Shown piece after piece: positions 7,062 to 15,514 of a stretch of 64,000 bases of DNA. Both the position numbers and the translations under genes were made by a program. The DNA is from VFKU01 sp964620045 (GTDB taxonomy: Bacteria > Hydrogenedentota > Hydrogenedentia > Hydrogenedentales > GCA-2746185), in NCBI GenBank assembly GCA_964620045.1, contig CAZUJL010000001.1:434001-498000 (forward strand), in the 5' to 3' direction. Within the stretch, counting starts at the first letter, position 1. Each line of letters starts with the position of its first letter. Under the pieces are notes generated by a model. It did not search any database and was not told the origin of the DNA. It saw nothing but the letters and a program-made list of their open reading frames with translations.

Positions 7062-8768
7062 ATGCTGGGATTGAGTCTTTGGGATTGGGCGGCGCTCACC
7101 CTTTATTTCGTGTCGACGATCGCGGTCGGGGTGTGGACCGTGCGGCGCGTGAAGAATACGGCCGACTTTTTCATGGGCGGCCGGCGCTTCGGCAAGACCT
7201 TCATGGTGTTTTACGCCTTCGGCGCGGGCACGAGCGGCAACGACGCCGTCGGGGTGTCGTCGAAGACCTACACGGCCGGGTTCTCCGGCATCTGGTACCA
7301 GTGGCTGTGGCTGTTTTGCACGCCGTTTTACTGGCTGATCGCGCCCGTGATGCGGCGCATGCGCTGCCTGACCACGGGCGACTACTTTGAGCACCGCTAC
7401 GACGGCAGCGTGGCCGCGCTGTATACCCTCGTCGGCGTGCTGCAGCTCACGGTGAACATCGGCGTGATCTCGCTGGGCGCCGGCTCGATGATCGAAGGCA
7501 TCACGGGCGGCGCGATTTCGAAGGACTACGCCGTGCTCGCGATGGCGGTGCTGTATGTCGTGTACGGCGTGGCGGGTGGGCTCGCGGCGGCGATCGTGAC
7601 GGATCTCGTGCAGGGCATCCTGACGATTGTGCTGTCGTTCATCCTCGTGCCCTTCGCGATTGAAAAGGCCGGTGGGTTCACCAACATGCACCAGGTGATC
7701 ACCACGAATTTTGGCCCGGACATGTTCAGCCTCGCGACGCCGGGCGAGATCAACCTGTTCTGGATTGCGATGTTGGGGCTGAATTCGCTGATCGGCATCG
7801 TGACGCAGCCGCACATCATGGGCGTGTGCGCGGCGGGCCGCACGGAGATGGACGGCCGCGTGGGCTTTGCGGGCGGCAACCTGATCAAGCGCGTGTGCAC
7901 GATCCCCTGGATGCTGGTGGGTCTGTGCGCCATCGTGATTTACCTTGGCACGGATACGAAGCCGGACACGGTGTTCGGGCAGGTGGCGAGCGATCTGTTA
8001 CCTACCGTCGCTCCGGGGCTGGTCGGCCTCTTCCTGGCCGCGCTGATCGCGTCGGTGGTCGATTCCTGCGGCGCGTTCATGGTCTCGTGCTCGGGCCTCT
8101 TTACGCAGAACCTGTACAAGCGCTGGTTCGTGACCGATCGCGAAGACAAGCACTACGTATTTGTTGGCCGCATCGCGTCGTTGCTGATCGTGTTCGGAGG
8201 CTTGGGCTTCGCGTTTGCGTTCGACAATGTGCCCGATGGGCTCGTAACCTTCTTCAAACTGCAGGCGATGATGGGCCCGGCATTCTGGATTGGGCTGGCG
8301 TGGCGGCGTGCGACACCGATCGGCGCTTGGGCGGCGACGCTGACCGCGTTCGCGCTGATGTACGGCACGGGGCGGCCGGAATTTCACGAGTGGGCGACGA
8401 CCAATCTGCCGGAATACATGATCTGGAACGGCAAGTTCCGCGACTCGTGGCAGATCTTCACGTACCTCGTCGGCGGATTCGGCATTGGCATCCTCGTGAG
8501 CCTGTTTACGCCGCGCGTGCCGAAGGAACGCCTTGATCGCGTGTTCAACGCGATTCGCACGCCGGTGCTGACCGAGGAGCCGCACATCGACGAGCCCTTC
8601 ACGCTGCCGGCCGGTGTGCCGGTGGCCCAGGTGCGCAAGCTCATCGACCATCCGGACTTCGAAATTTACCGCCCGTCCGCGATGGCGCTCGGCGGCTTCG
8701 CGCTGTTCTGGGTGTTCGTCGCCATGCTGATCGGCTTTGTGTTCTGGATGGCGACCTGGGGCGCGTAG
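7062..8768 (+). CDS. Sodium:solute symporter (SSS) family transporter
   Basis: About 568 residues with roughly 13-14 hydrophobic segments. The start MLGLSLWDWAALTLYFVST is followed by the FFMGGRRFGK loop and the AFGAGTSGNDAVG region that forms the Na+ site in SSS proteins. The C-terminal part has an extra loop and two more membrane segments. The ATG at 7062 is preceded by GGGAGGCGGGG; an in-frame ATG at 7032 is the alternative. The family imports sugars, carboxylates or amino acids with Na+. Placement between two dehydrogenase genes suggests sugar or keto-sugar uptake, which is inference. Confidence 0.88.
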   Translation: MLGLSLWDWAALTLYFVSTIAVGVWTVRRVKNTADFFMGGRRFGKTFMVFYAFGAGTSGNDAVGVSSKTYTAGFSGIWYQWLWLFCTPFYWLIAPVMRRMRCLTTGDYFEHRYDGSVAALYTLVGVLQLTVNIGVISLGAGSMIEGITGGAISKDYAVLAMAVLYVVYGVAGGLAAAIVTDLVQGILTIVLSFILVPFAIEKAGGFTNMHQVITTNFGPDMFSLATPGEINLFWIAMLGLNSLIGIVTQPHIMGVCAAGRTEMDGRVGFAGGNLIKRVCTIPWMLVGLCAIVIYLGTDTKPDTVFGQVASDLLPTVAPGLVGLFLAALIASVVDSCGAFMVSCSGLFTQNLYKRWFVTDREDKHYVFVGRIASLLIVFGGLGFAFAFDNVPDGLVTFFKLQAMMGPAFWIGLAWRRATPIGAWAATLTAFALMYGTGRPEFHEWATTNLPEYMIWNGKFRDSWQIFTYLVGGFGIGILVSLFTPRVPKERLDRVFNAIRTPVLTEEPHIDEPFTLPAGVPVAQVRKLIDHPDFEIYRPSAMALGGFALFWVFVAMLIGFVFWMATWGA

Positions 8769-8812
8769 GCCCTATCCGTTCGAAAATAAAGCGTCTGCAT
8801 GCGTTCTGCCTC

Positions 8813-8841
8813 TTGCAATCACAAATTGTGACCTCAAGATT
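8813..8841 (+). promoter_or_regulatory. Palindromic operator and weak promoter before the Tat-exported Gfo/Idh gene
   Basis: A perfect 13-bp palindrome TCACAAATTGTGA lies at 8819-8831, immediately after a -35-like TTGCAA (8813-8818). A poor -10 (AAGATT) is 17 bp on. It could be the target of a sugar-responsive regulator; no regulator gene is adjacent. Confidence 0.35.
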
Positions 8842-8865
8842 CACGCAAAATTCCCTAGGTTTTGG

Positions 8866-8889
8866 CTTTCTTTTTCCCAAAAAAGAAAG
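8866..8889. repeat. AT-rich inverted repeat (10-bp stem)
   Basis: A ctttcttttt arm (8866-8875) and its exact complement (8880-8889) flank a short loop, all within the 189-bp gap between the symporter and Gfo/Idh genes. It could act as a terminator for the symporter gene or be a dispersed repeat; the stem is all A/T apart from two C-G pairs, so it would be weak. Confidence 0.4.
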
Positions 8890-8957
8890 TAGGCTAATAC
8901 CCCGGAACGCGTAGTAGAGCCGCCGGTACTGACTAACCCGGCGATGGGAGGAAAGTC

Positions 8958-10286
8958 ATGTCAGATCAATCTCGCAGGGAATTCATGTCGGGCTCGGCGA
9001 AGGTCGGCGCGGCCGCCGTGGCCGCGGCGGGCCTCATCGGCACGTCGAAGACGGCGTGGGCCGGCTCGAACGACAAGGTGCGCGTGGCGGTGATCGGTAT
9101 CCACGGCCGCGGCAAGGACCATATCGAAGGCTGGACGGGCCTCGACAACGTCGAAATCACGACGCTGTGCGACATCGACGAGAGCTTGTTTGAACCCACC
9201 TATGCGTCGGGCTTCAAGAAAAAAGACGGCATGCTGCCGAAGCCGAAGTTTGAAACCGACATGCGCAAGGTTTTTGAAGACAAGGACATCGACGTGGTCT
9301 CGATCGCGACGCCGAACCACTGGCACTCGCTGGCGGCGATTTGGGCGATGGAAGCCGGCAAGAACGTGTACGTCGAGAAGCCGCTTTCACACAATGTGTT
9401 TGAAGGCCGCCAGCTTGTGAACGCGGCGCGCAAGTACGACAAGATCGTGCAGCACGGCACGCAGTGCCGCAGCAATCCCGGCATGAAGGCCGCGATGAAG
9501 CATCTGCAAGACGGCACGATCGGCGAGGTCTACATGGCGCGCGGCCTGTGCTACAAGAACCGTAACACGATCGGCAAGAAGCCGGATGAAACGCCGCCGC
9601 AGGGCGTGAACTACGACATGTGGCTGGGACCGGCGCCGCAGCGCGCCTTCAGCCAGAACCGCTTCCACTACAACTGGCACTGGCACTGGGATTACGGCAA
9701 CGGGGACATCGGCAACCAGGGCGTGCACCAGATGGACATCGCGCGCTGGGGCTTGGGCGTGCAGCATCCGACGCGCGTGACCGGCGCGGGCGGCAAGTTC
9801 CTGTTCGACGACGACAAGGAAACGCCGAACGTCATCAGCACGACGTTCGATTATCCGGATGCGGGCCCGATGGGCAAGATGCTGGTGTTCGAAGTGCGTC
9901 CGTGGATGACGAACGACGAGCAGGGCGCGAAGATCGGCGTGCTGTTCTACGGCTCGGAGGGCTACATGGTCATCGACAGCTACGACCACTACCAGATCTA
10001 CCTCGGCCAGAAGGGCGAGAAGGGTCCGGAAGGCAAGGGCGGCGCGAGCCACTACCAGAACTTCATCGAGGCCGTGCGCAAGCACGACAAGAGCATGCTC
10101 AACGCGGAAGCGGAAGAAGGCCACTACTCGTCGGCATTGTGCCACTTGGGCCTGATCTCGACGAAGTTGGGCCGTAGCTTCGTGTTCGACCCGAAGACGG
10201 AAACGATCCCGGGCGACGCGGAAGCGAATGCGATGCTGACCCGTAACTATCGCGAGCCGTTCGTGGTGAAGCCGGTTCAGGCGTAA
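8958..10286 (+). CDS. Gfo/Idh/MocA oxidoreductase with Tat signal
   Basis: A 442-residue exported member of the family. It starts with a twin-arginine signal (SRREFM, then a hydrophobic Ala-rich stretch to the AWA site near residue 35). The dinucleotide fold follows (VRVAVIGIHGRGKDH), with EKPLSHN near residue 140 and DIGNQGVHQMDIARWGLG as the active-site region. It has the length and C-terminal extension of the Planctomycetota/Bacteroidota periplasmic type, which usually carries its NAD(P) tightly bound. A strong GGGAGGAAA lies before the ATG. It may convert glycosides to 3-keto-glycosides outside the cytoplasm, for the DUF1080 and PmoA-like proteins encoded just downstream. Confidence 0.92.
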   Translation: MSDQSRREFMSGSAKVGAAAVAAAGLIGTSKTAWAGSNDKVRVAVIGIHGRGKDHIEGWTGLDNVEITTLCDIDESLFEPTYASGFKKKDGMLPKPKFETDMRKVFEDKDIDVVSIATPNHWHSLAAIWAMEAGKNVYVEKPLSHNVFEGRQLVNAARKYDKIVQHGTQCRSNPGMKAAMKHLQDGTIGEVYMARGLCYKNRNTIGKKPDETPPQGVNYDMWLGPAPQRAFSQNRFHYNWHWHWDYGNGDIGNQGVHQMDIARWGLGVQHPTRVTGAGGKFLFDDDKETPNVISTTFDYPDAGPMGKMLVFEVRPWMTNDEQGAKIGVLFYGSEGYMVIDSYDHYQIYLGQKGEKGPEGKGGASHYQNFIEAVRKHDKSMLNAEAEEGHYSSALCHLGLISTKLGRSFVFDPKTETIPGDAEANAMLTRNYREPFVVKPVQA

Positions 10287-10302
10287 ACGTCAACACAAAT
10301 TA

Positions 10303-10340
10303 AAAACGGCCCCGAGTTCGCTCGGGGCCGTTTTATTTTT
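10303..10340 (+). terminator. Rho-independent terminator with UUCG tetraloop
   Basis: A 14-bp perfect stem (10303-10316 with 10321-10334) closed by TTCG and followed by a T-rich tract. It ends the Gfo/Idh gene and, with its A-rich 5' side, may also work for the convergent gene at 10447. Confidence 0.92.
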
Positions 10341-10349
10341 ATCTTAAGA

Positions 10350-10434
10350 CCTGTCATCCCCGCGAAAGCGGGGACCTCTTACAGACCATAGACCACGGTA
10401 GATGAGAGGTCCCCGCTTTCGCGGGGATGACAGG
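10350..10434. repeat. 30-bp perfect inverted repeat, REP-like
   Basis: Arms at 10350-10379 and 10405-10434 are exact reverse complements, with a 25-bp spacer. Each arm contains its own small hairpin, CCCCGCGAAAGCGGGG, next to TGTCAT. This is the pattern of REP/BIME elements found between convergent genes, and here it sits between the 3' ends of the Gfo/Idh and PmoA-like genes. Confidence 0.8.
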
Positions 10435-10446
10435 GTGGAAGATTAG

Positions 10447-11637
10447 TTACTTTACCCACTCCGCCGCCGGAGGTGTGGCGTAATCCGTGAAATAACCCGC
10501 GGCGTCGGCGGCTTTCACATCGCCGGTGTGCAGGTAGATGCGGAACTTAAACTCGATCGATTCGCCGTTCTTCAGCGTGTAGTCGCCGTTTTCCTTGCCC
10601 TCGGTGAAGTCCGAGTAGCCGAAGGCGTTTGCGCCGAGCAGGCCGTAGGCGCGCACGTGCCAATGGATCGGGTAGCGGAAGCTGGATGGGTGATTCATCA
10701 CGGTGAGGCCGCGCGCGCCGATGCCTTCAAGCGTGCCGGAGTAGTCGCACCACGCAGCGGGTTTGCCCCACACCGCTTTCTCCCCCGCGCCTTCGCTGGT
10801 GGTTATTTTGCCGGTGCCGCCCGTCTCGCGCAGGTCGTCGTTCATGCGCACGGCGACGATGCCGCCTTCCTTTGTGTCGCCGAATTTTGCGTCGCCGTAT
10901 TTGGCGGTGAATTTCACATTCACGTCGAGCAGGCGTCCGCTCGCGGGCGTGTTGTAGAAAATATAGGTGCGCTCTTCGGCGATGACGGGCTTGTGGTCCT
11001 TGTCCTGCCAGGTGTTCTCCAACGCGATGTAGCCCGCGGCATAGCCCACGCCGGAGCTCAGCTTGTCGACCACTTGCCATCCGGTGCGTTCGCCGTACTC
11101 CCAAAAGTCGGCGCCGTTGATGTCGCCGTGTGCCGTCCAGAACGACACGTGGTGCGGGTGGTCCTTGGTCTTACCTTCAACACCGCTCAGCGGCCAGTCG
11201 CGCGTAAGCGAGGCGTCGCCTTCGCCTTTCAACGGCCACAGGTAGGGCTTGCGATCGTCTTTTTTGTAGTGGAAGGCCGTGATGAGTTCGTTGTTGTTCC
11301 GAACTTCGATGGTGTCCCCTTTCGTGGTCAACACTACGCTCGGCTCACCCTTGTATTTCGCTTCGTGCACGGTGAATTCGTGCTTGCCGGCAGCGAGATT
11401 CGCGGGCAGCACACCGTACAGCCGATCGCCGATTGCGGAGAGCGGGAAGTCGGCGTCACCCGTGGCGCGCAGCGTTCCCGATACCGGCTTGTCCGCCGAC
11501 AGCGGCAGCGAGAACGGCGCCAGGCGGCTGCTTTGCGCGATGTCGATGGTGAACTTCGCGCCTTCGAGATTCGCCGGCTGGGCAAACACGGCCCAGGTCT
11601 GCAACACGGCAACAAAGAACAACGGAAGCGTTCGCAT
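10447..11637 (-). CDS. Exported PmoA-like protein (DUF6807)
   Basis: A 396-residue protein with a Sec signal peptide (MRTLPLFFVAVLQTWAVFAQ). The PmoA-like/DUF6807 signatures are visible: RPYLWPLKGEGDASLTRDWP, then DHPHHVSFWTAHGDINGADFW with clustered His residues, and a late MNHPSSFRYPIHWHVRAYG. The 'PmoA' label is historical; there is no evidence of methane oxidation. Family members cluster with glycoside oxidation genes in Planctomycetota-like genomes and are thought to act on sugars. It is followed by 11 bp and probably co-transcribed with the second DUF6807 gene at 11649. Confidence 0.82.
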   Translation of the reverse strand: MRTLPLFFVAVLQTWAVFAQPANLEGAKFTIDIAQSSRLAPFSLPLSADKPVSGTLRATGDADFPLSAIGDRLYGVLPANLAAGKHEFTVHEAKYKGEPSVVLTTKGDTIEVRNNNELITAFHYKKDDRKPYLWPLKGEGDASLTRDWPLSGVEGKTKDHPHHVSFWTAHGDINGADFWEYGERTGWQVVDKLSSGVGYAAGYIALENTWQDKDHKPVIAEERTYIFYNTPASGRLLDVNVKFTAKYGDAKFGDTKEGGIVAVRMNDDLRETGGTGKITTSEGAGEKAVWGKPAAWCDYSGTLEGIGARGLTVMNHPSSFRYPIHWHVRAYGLLGANAFGYSDFTEGKENGDYTLKNGESIEFKFRIYLHTGDVKAADAAGYFTDYATPPAAEWVK

Positions 11638-11648
11638 GGAATAACTCC

Positions 11649-12590
11649 TCAGTAACCTGTGGCTCGACTAAATCTCCGACCATAATCCTTATAAAGCAGA
11701 TTGGCTTCTTCCAAATCGATCGGCTTTTCAGATACCACAACGCGGGTCATGAAGCTCTGCGTGTGGCCGCCGCGGATGTCCGGCTCGAAAAACGCGCCGA
11801 ACCGCGCGTAGGGCCGAATCGAATACAGCTTCACTTCCTTGGAAGAGAAACGGGAGTCGCCTTCTTCGGACGGCGGCGGCGTCATGTGCATGACCCAATA
11901 CGGTTTGCCCCCGATGGTGACGTGGCACACGGCCCAAGCCGCGCCGGAGACTTCGTCGTTCTCAATCCGCTTGGCGCCTTCCGGGAGCAGATATTCCGTT
12001 TCCTTTTCCTTATCACTCACTTCGTCGGCGAGACGGATCTGCATGCCGGCATGGTGCGAATCGCCGCGCAAGGTAACGTCCTTGTCGACGGCCGTCAGCA
12101 CGCTGACCATATCCACAATGTGCTTGCCTTCGGGGCCCTTGGACACTTCGATCAGGCGCGTTTCGCGGATGAAGGGCTTGTCGGTTTCGCTATCGCGCCA
12201 TTCGATCGCCAGGAGCTGAGCAGCGTTCATTGGACTGTCGACGCGATTCGGGTCCTTCACCGTTTCGACGTATTGCTGGTAGCAATCGGTCATGTGCCAG
12301 GTGTCGTACTTCTTGTCGCCGACCGTCGTCTCGCGCCAGCCGATGAACAAGCCGCGGTGGTGCGGGTATTTTCCACCGGCGCCTTTGGTGATGGGCTCCT
12401 TGCCCGCGAAATCCATCACGTGCGTGTAGACCTTGTAGGTCGCGTCGCGGGATTCCTTCGAACTTTTGTCGTACGGCGTGATCACCGTTTTGGCCCAGGT
12501 GACGCCGTCGATGGCCAGGTCGAGGGTCTGGTCTTCGGCCGCGCCGGCGAGGGCAAGCAAACAGACAAACGCCACCGTGAGCACACGCAT
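11649..12590 (-). CDS. Second exported PmoA-like protein (DUF6807)
   Basis: A 313-residue relative of the neighbouring gene, also with a short Sec signal (MRVLTVAFVCLLALAGAAE). It has the family marker YPHHRGLFIGWRET and a His-containing SHHAGMQIR. Beyond this the two proteins diverge, so they are likely old paralogues with different substrates. It is the first gene of a two-gene minus-strand operon, with GGAGG before the ATG, and is divergent from the DUF1080 fusion at 12700 across 109 bp. Confidence 0.8.
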   Translation of the reverse strand: MRVLTVAFVCLLALAGAAEDQTLDLAIDGVTWAKTVITPYDKSSKESRDATYKVYTHVMDFAGKEPITKGAGGKYPHHRGLFIGWRETTVGDKKYDTWHMTDCYQQYVETVKDPNRVDSPMNAAQLLAIEWRDSETDKPFIRETRLIEVSKGPEGKHIVDMVSVLTAVDKDVTLRGDSHHAGMQIRLADEVSDKEKETEYLLPEGAKRIENDEVSGAAWAVCHVTIGGKPYWVMHMTPPPSEEGDSRFSSKEVKLYSIRPYARFGAFFEPDIRGGHTQSFMTRVVVSEKPIDLEEANLLYKDYGRRFSRATGY

Positions 12591-12699
12591 CTATCGAAAC
12601 CTCCGGATTCCGTGAACCTCCAGTATATTCAAAACGCATACCCTTTGGCGGCGAGAATTTTTCTGATACAGTCAGGCGCGAATTTTTGGAGGATTGGGC

Positions 12700-13989
12700 A
12701 TGCGTGCGCTGGGGTTAAGTCTGGCAATCCTGTTGGCGGTGGCGACGGGCGCGGCGGCGAAGGAAGACGGGCGCGGCGACCGCGTGCGCACGAAAGGCGA
12801 GGACATCCTGCGCGGCAGCACGAAGCGGCCCATCCTCGCCGTGATGCAGACCGATATGTGTAAACCGGACCTCACCGACGAAGAGATGATCAAGGCCTTC
12901 GTGCATGTGTCTGAGGTCGGCGGCACCGCGCTTGCCTTCGATCTGCACGGGTTCAATGCGGATGCGACCGCGCTCGACAAAAAGCATGTGGACACTGTCC
13001 TGAAGGTGAAGGACGCGTCGAACGCGCGCTGGATGCCGACCGTGGTGCACGTGCTTGCCAGTCTGGAATCGGCGGACGACGCGACGCGCATGAACGCGAT
13101 TCACACGGTCGCGGAAACATTTAAAGATGTGTGGAGCGTGGTCTACTGGATCGACGGACCGAAGAGCGAGGAACTCGCAAAAGCGCTGCGCGACCAAGCC
13201 CCAAAGCTGCTCGTACTTTCGCCCTTTGGCGGCGATGTCCAGTTGATCACCAATGCCAAGGACGCGCAAAAAGGTTCAGCGTCGATGGTGCTGGGTGCGC
13301 TGCCGCCCAAGGACAGTCCGGCGAAGAACGCCATCCTTCCGGATGACCCGGCGACCTACGAGGCGCTCGAGGAATACAACCGCACCGACGCGGAGCGCAA
13401 GCCCTGGCAACCGTCGACCGTTGGCCTGACCGACGAAGAGCGCGCGGATGGCTGGATCTCGCTGTACGACGGCAAGTCGCTCGACGGCTGGACGATCGTC
13501 GGCGACAACCAGGAAGGCTTTGAATCGAAGGACGGTCTGTTGTCGTGGGTGAAGGCCGGTGGACGCAAGCTGCAGTCGCGCAACCGCTACGGCGATTTCA
13601 TTCTGCGTTTCGACTGGAAGCTTTACGCGAAGGGCGCGAACAACGGCGTGTTCATTCACGCGCCGCGCGCGAACCGCGACTCGCGCATGGGCTTCGAGTT
13701 CCAGCTCATGGGCGACTCCGACAAGAAGCCGGACAAGAACAGCACGGGCTCGGTGTACGACGTGGTGCCGGCGAAGGCTGCGGCGGCGAACCCCGAGGGC
13801 GAGTGGAACTCGGTGGAACTCATCCTGCAAGGCTCGAAGTACAAGGCCACGCTGAACGGTGTGGTGATTCAGGACCTCGACTTCGATCAGAACCCGGAAC
13901 TGAAATACCGCCTGCGCAAAGGCTTCATCTGCATTTCCGACCACGGCCACAAGGCGAGCTTCCGCAACATCCGCATCAAGGAACTATAA
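12700..13989 (+). CDS. DUF1080 (3-keto-disaccharide hydrolase-type) protein with an extra N-terminal domain
   Basis: A 429-residue exported protein. Residues 1-21 are a Sec signal. Residues about 30-240 form an alpha/beta domain I do not recognise, containing RPILAVMQTDMC and TALAFDLHGFNAD. From about residue 250 to the end is a DUF1080 concanavalin-like domain (GWISLYDGKSLDGW, NNGVFIHAP, EWNSVELI, GFICISDHGH). DUF1080 proteins have been shown in some cases to hydrolyse 3-keto-glycosides, which fits the adjacent Tat-type Gfo/Idh gene. GGAGGA is 6 bp before the ATG at 12700, preferred over a TTG at 12694. It is followed after 7 bp by the kinase-like gene. Confidence 0.88.
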   Translation: MRALGLSLAILLAVATGAAAKEDGRGDRVRTKGEDILRGSTKRPILAVMQTDMCKPDLTDEEMIKAFVHVSEVGGTALAFDLHGFNADATALDKKHVDTVLKVKDASNARWMPTVVHVLASLESADDATRMNAIHTVAETFKDVWSVVYWIDGPKSEELAKALRDQAPKLLVLSPFGGDVQLITNAKDAQKGSASMVLGALPPKDSPAKNAILPDDPATYEALEEYNRTDAERKPWQPSTVGLTDEERADGWISLYDGKSLDGWTIVGDNQEGFESKDGLLSWVKAGGRKLQSRNRYGDFILRFDWKLYAKGANNGVFIHAPRANRDSRMGFEFQLMGDSDKKPDKNSTGSVYDVVPAKAAAANPEGEWNSVELILQGSKYKATLNGVVIQDLDFDQNPELKYRLRKGFICISDHGHKASFRNIRIKEL

Positions 13990-13996
13990 GCGGCGG

Positions 13997-14689
13997 ATGC
14001 TGGACGGCGAAGCGGAACTGCGCGCGTTTCTCGGCATCGCGCCGGACTACGCAGGCCTGCGCGTCATCTTCGATCGCCGCGACAAAAACACCGTGCGCAA
14101 TGTGTACGTGCTCGATGAGCGCGTGCTGATCAAAACCTTCACCGAGCATCCCGGCAGGCGCGATCGCAAGAAGCCCTGGGCGCAGGAACACAAGGCGCTG
14201 CAGTGGCTAAAGGGTTTGCCGGTGCCCGCGAGCCACGGATGCGACGTGGTGCAGCGGCGCGACGGCCGCTCGATGTTCGTGCTGCGCAAGGAGTATCTGC
14301 CCGGCGCGCCGATGGAGAGTCTGAACGCGCAATCCATTCGTCAGTTCGCGGAACTCATGAGCGCGATGAACGCGCGCGGCGTGGTGGCGAACGATCCGGC
14401 GCGGGCGAATGTGTTGCAGCGGAGTGACGGCGGACTCGCGATGTTCGACTTCGGCAAAACGAAGTTGTTTCGCTGGAAGACGCCGCGTTTCTGGTGGTAT
14501 CTCGGCAAGGAGCACTGCCAGGTGCTGCGCGGCTTCTGCAAACTCGACACGCAGGCCTTTCGCGAGTACCACGAGCACTATCTGCAAACACTACACGCGC
14601 CGACCGGTTGGCGGCGCGTGCTGATGCGAAGAGGCTTTTTTCGCTGGTGCCGCCGGCGCGCGATCGAGGCGCCGGCGCTGGTGTGGTGA
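13997..14689 (+). CDS. Kinase-like protein of the Kdo kinase / WaaP type
   Basis: A 230-residue protein with a minimal protein-kinase-like fold. A beta-3 Lys lies in VLIKTF, the catalytic-loop equivalent is NDPARANV with Asp and Asn kept, and the metal-binding DFG lies in MFDFGKTK. The usual catalytic-loop His two residues before the Asp is replaced by Ala, as far as I can align it. A basic C-terminus (RRVLMRRGFFRWCRRR) suggests membrane contact. LPS core kinases of this size phosphorylate Kdo or heptose at the inner membrane. It starts 7 bp after the DUF1080 gene, so may be co-transcribed without sharing its function. Confidence 0.7.
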   Translation: MLDGEAELRAFLGIAPDYAGLRVIFDRRDKNTVRNVYVLDERVLIKTFTEHPGRRDRKKPWAQEHKALQWLKGLPVPASHGCDVVQRRDGRSMFVLRKEYLPGAPMESLNAQSIRQFAELMSAMNARGVVANDPARANVLQRSDGGLAMFDFGKTKLFRWKTPRFWWYLGKEHCQVLRGFCKLDTQAFREYHEHYLQTLHAPTGWRRVLMRRGFFRWCRRRAIEAPALVW

Positions 14690-15484
14690 TTATTTGCCTG
14701 TGAAATTCGCCTTGCGCTTCTCGACGAAGGCGGTCACGCCTTCGCGGAAGTCTCCGCGCGCCGCGCAGGACGCGAAGGCTTCGCCCTCGGCCTGTAGCTG
14801 CGCTTCGAAATCGCGCTGCAGCGACTGGTAGAGCAGCTTCTTCGCCTGGCCGTAAACATAAGTCGGGCCATTTGCCAGGCGGGTCGCGATCTTCATCGTC
14901 TCGGCTTCGAGCTGCGCGATGGGCACGACAAAATTCACGAGACCCCAGTCGAGCGCCTTCTTCGCGTCGATGCGATCGGCGAGCAGCGCCATTTCCATCG
15001 CGCGCTTGATGCCCAGCGTGCGCGGGAGCTGGAAGGTGGCCGAGCCGTCGGGGCTGGTGCCGATGTTGGCGTACGCGAGCGTGAAAAAGGATGTGTCGGA
15101 CGCAACTACGAGATCGCAGGAAAGCGCGACGCTCACGCCCGCGCCGGCGGCTGCCCCGGCGACCTGTGCGATGATCGGCTTGGGCATACGGCGCATCGCG
15201 AACATGATCGGATGCAGATCATGGATGCGCATTACGTATTGCTTCTTGATTTGTTCGGGCGTCATCTTGAAGGTCTCGGCCATACCCTTCACGTCGCCGC
15301 CGGCCATGAAATGATCGCCGGCACCGCGCAACACCACGCAGCGCACCGAGTCGTCATGCTCGATATCGTGCAACACGTCGGCCAAACGCGCGCGCATTTC
15401 GAGGCTGAGCGCGTTGCGCGCCTCGGGACGGTTGGCGGTGAGCACGGCGACGTTGCCTTGGCGGGAAACTTCGAGATCGGACAT
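14690..15484 (-). CDS. Enoyl-CoA hydratase/isomerase family protein
   Basis: A 264-residue crotonase. The oxyanion-hole segment GAGDHFMAGGDVKGM and the following IIAQVAGAAAGAGVSVALSC are typical; the second region has NIGTSPDGSATFQLP. In the position of the second catalytic acid (the hydratase Glu) the sequence is TSPDGS, so it could be an isomerase or hydratase of altered mechanism. It functions in acyl-CoA metabolism, likely beta-oxidation. The ATG at 15484 is preceded by AGGAGGG; the longer frame to 15649 is not family-like. Its stop meets the convergent gene's stop at 14689 with no gap. Confidence 0.9.
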   Translation of the reverse strand: MSDLEVSRQGNVAVLTANRPEARNALSLEMRARLADVLHDIEHDDSVRCVVLRGAGDHFMAGGDVKGMAETFKMTPEQIKKQYVMRIHDLHPIMFAMRRMPKPIIAQVAGAAAGAGVSVALSCDLVVASDTSFFTLAYANIGTSPDGSATFQLPRTLGIKRAMEMALLADRIDAKKALDWGLVNFVVPIAQLEAETMKIATRLANGPTYVYGQAKKLLYQSLQRDFEAQLQAEGEAFASCAARGDFREGVTAFVEKRKANFTGK

Positions 15485-15514
15485 GGCGAGGCCCTCCTGA
15501 GCGTGGCGTTCGAG

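Noticed and set aside
5482..7074. 530-codon open frame on the plus strand
   Set aside because: It lies opposite the Gfo/Idh and GyrI-like genes, is rich in Arg, Ala and His as expected of an antisense shadow in high-GC DNA, and shows no family motif.
10447..12590. Methane or ammonia monooxygenase subunit reading of the 'PmoA-like' genes
   Set aside because: These are soluble exported DUF6807 proteins with no membrane helices or copper-site pattern of true PmoA; only the family nickname matches.
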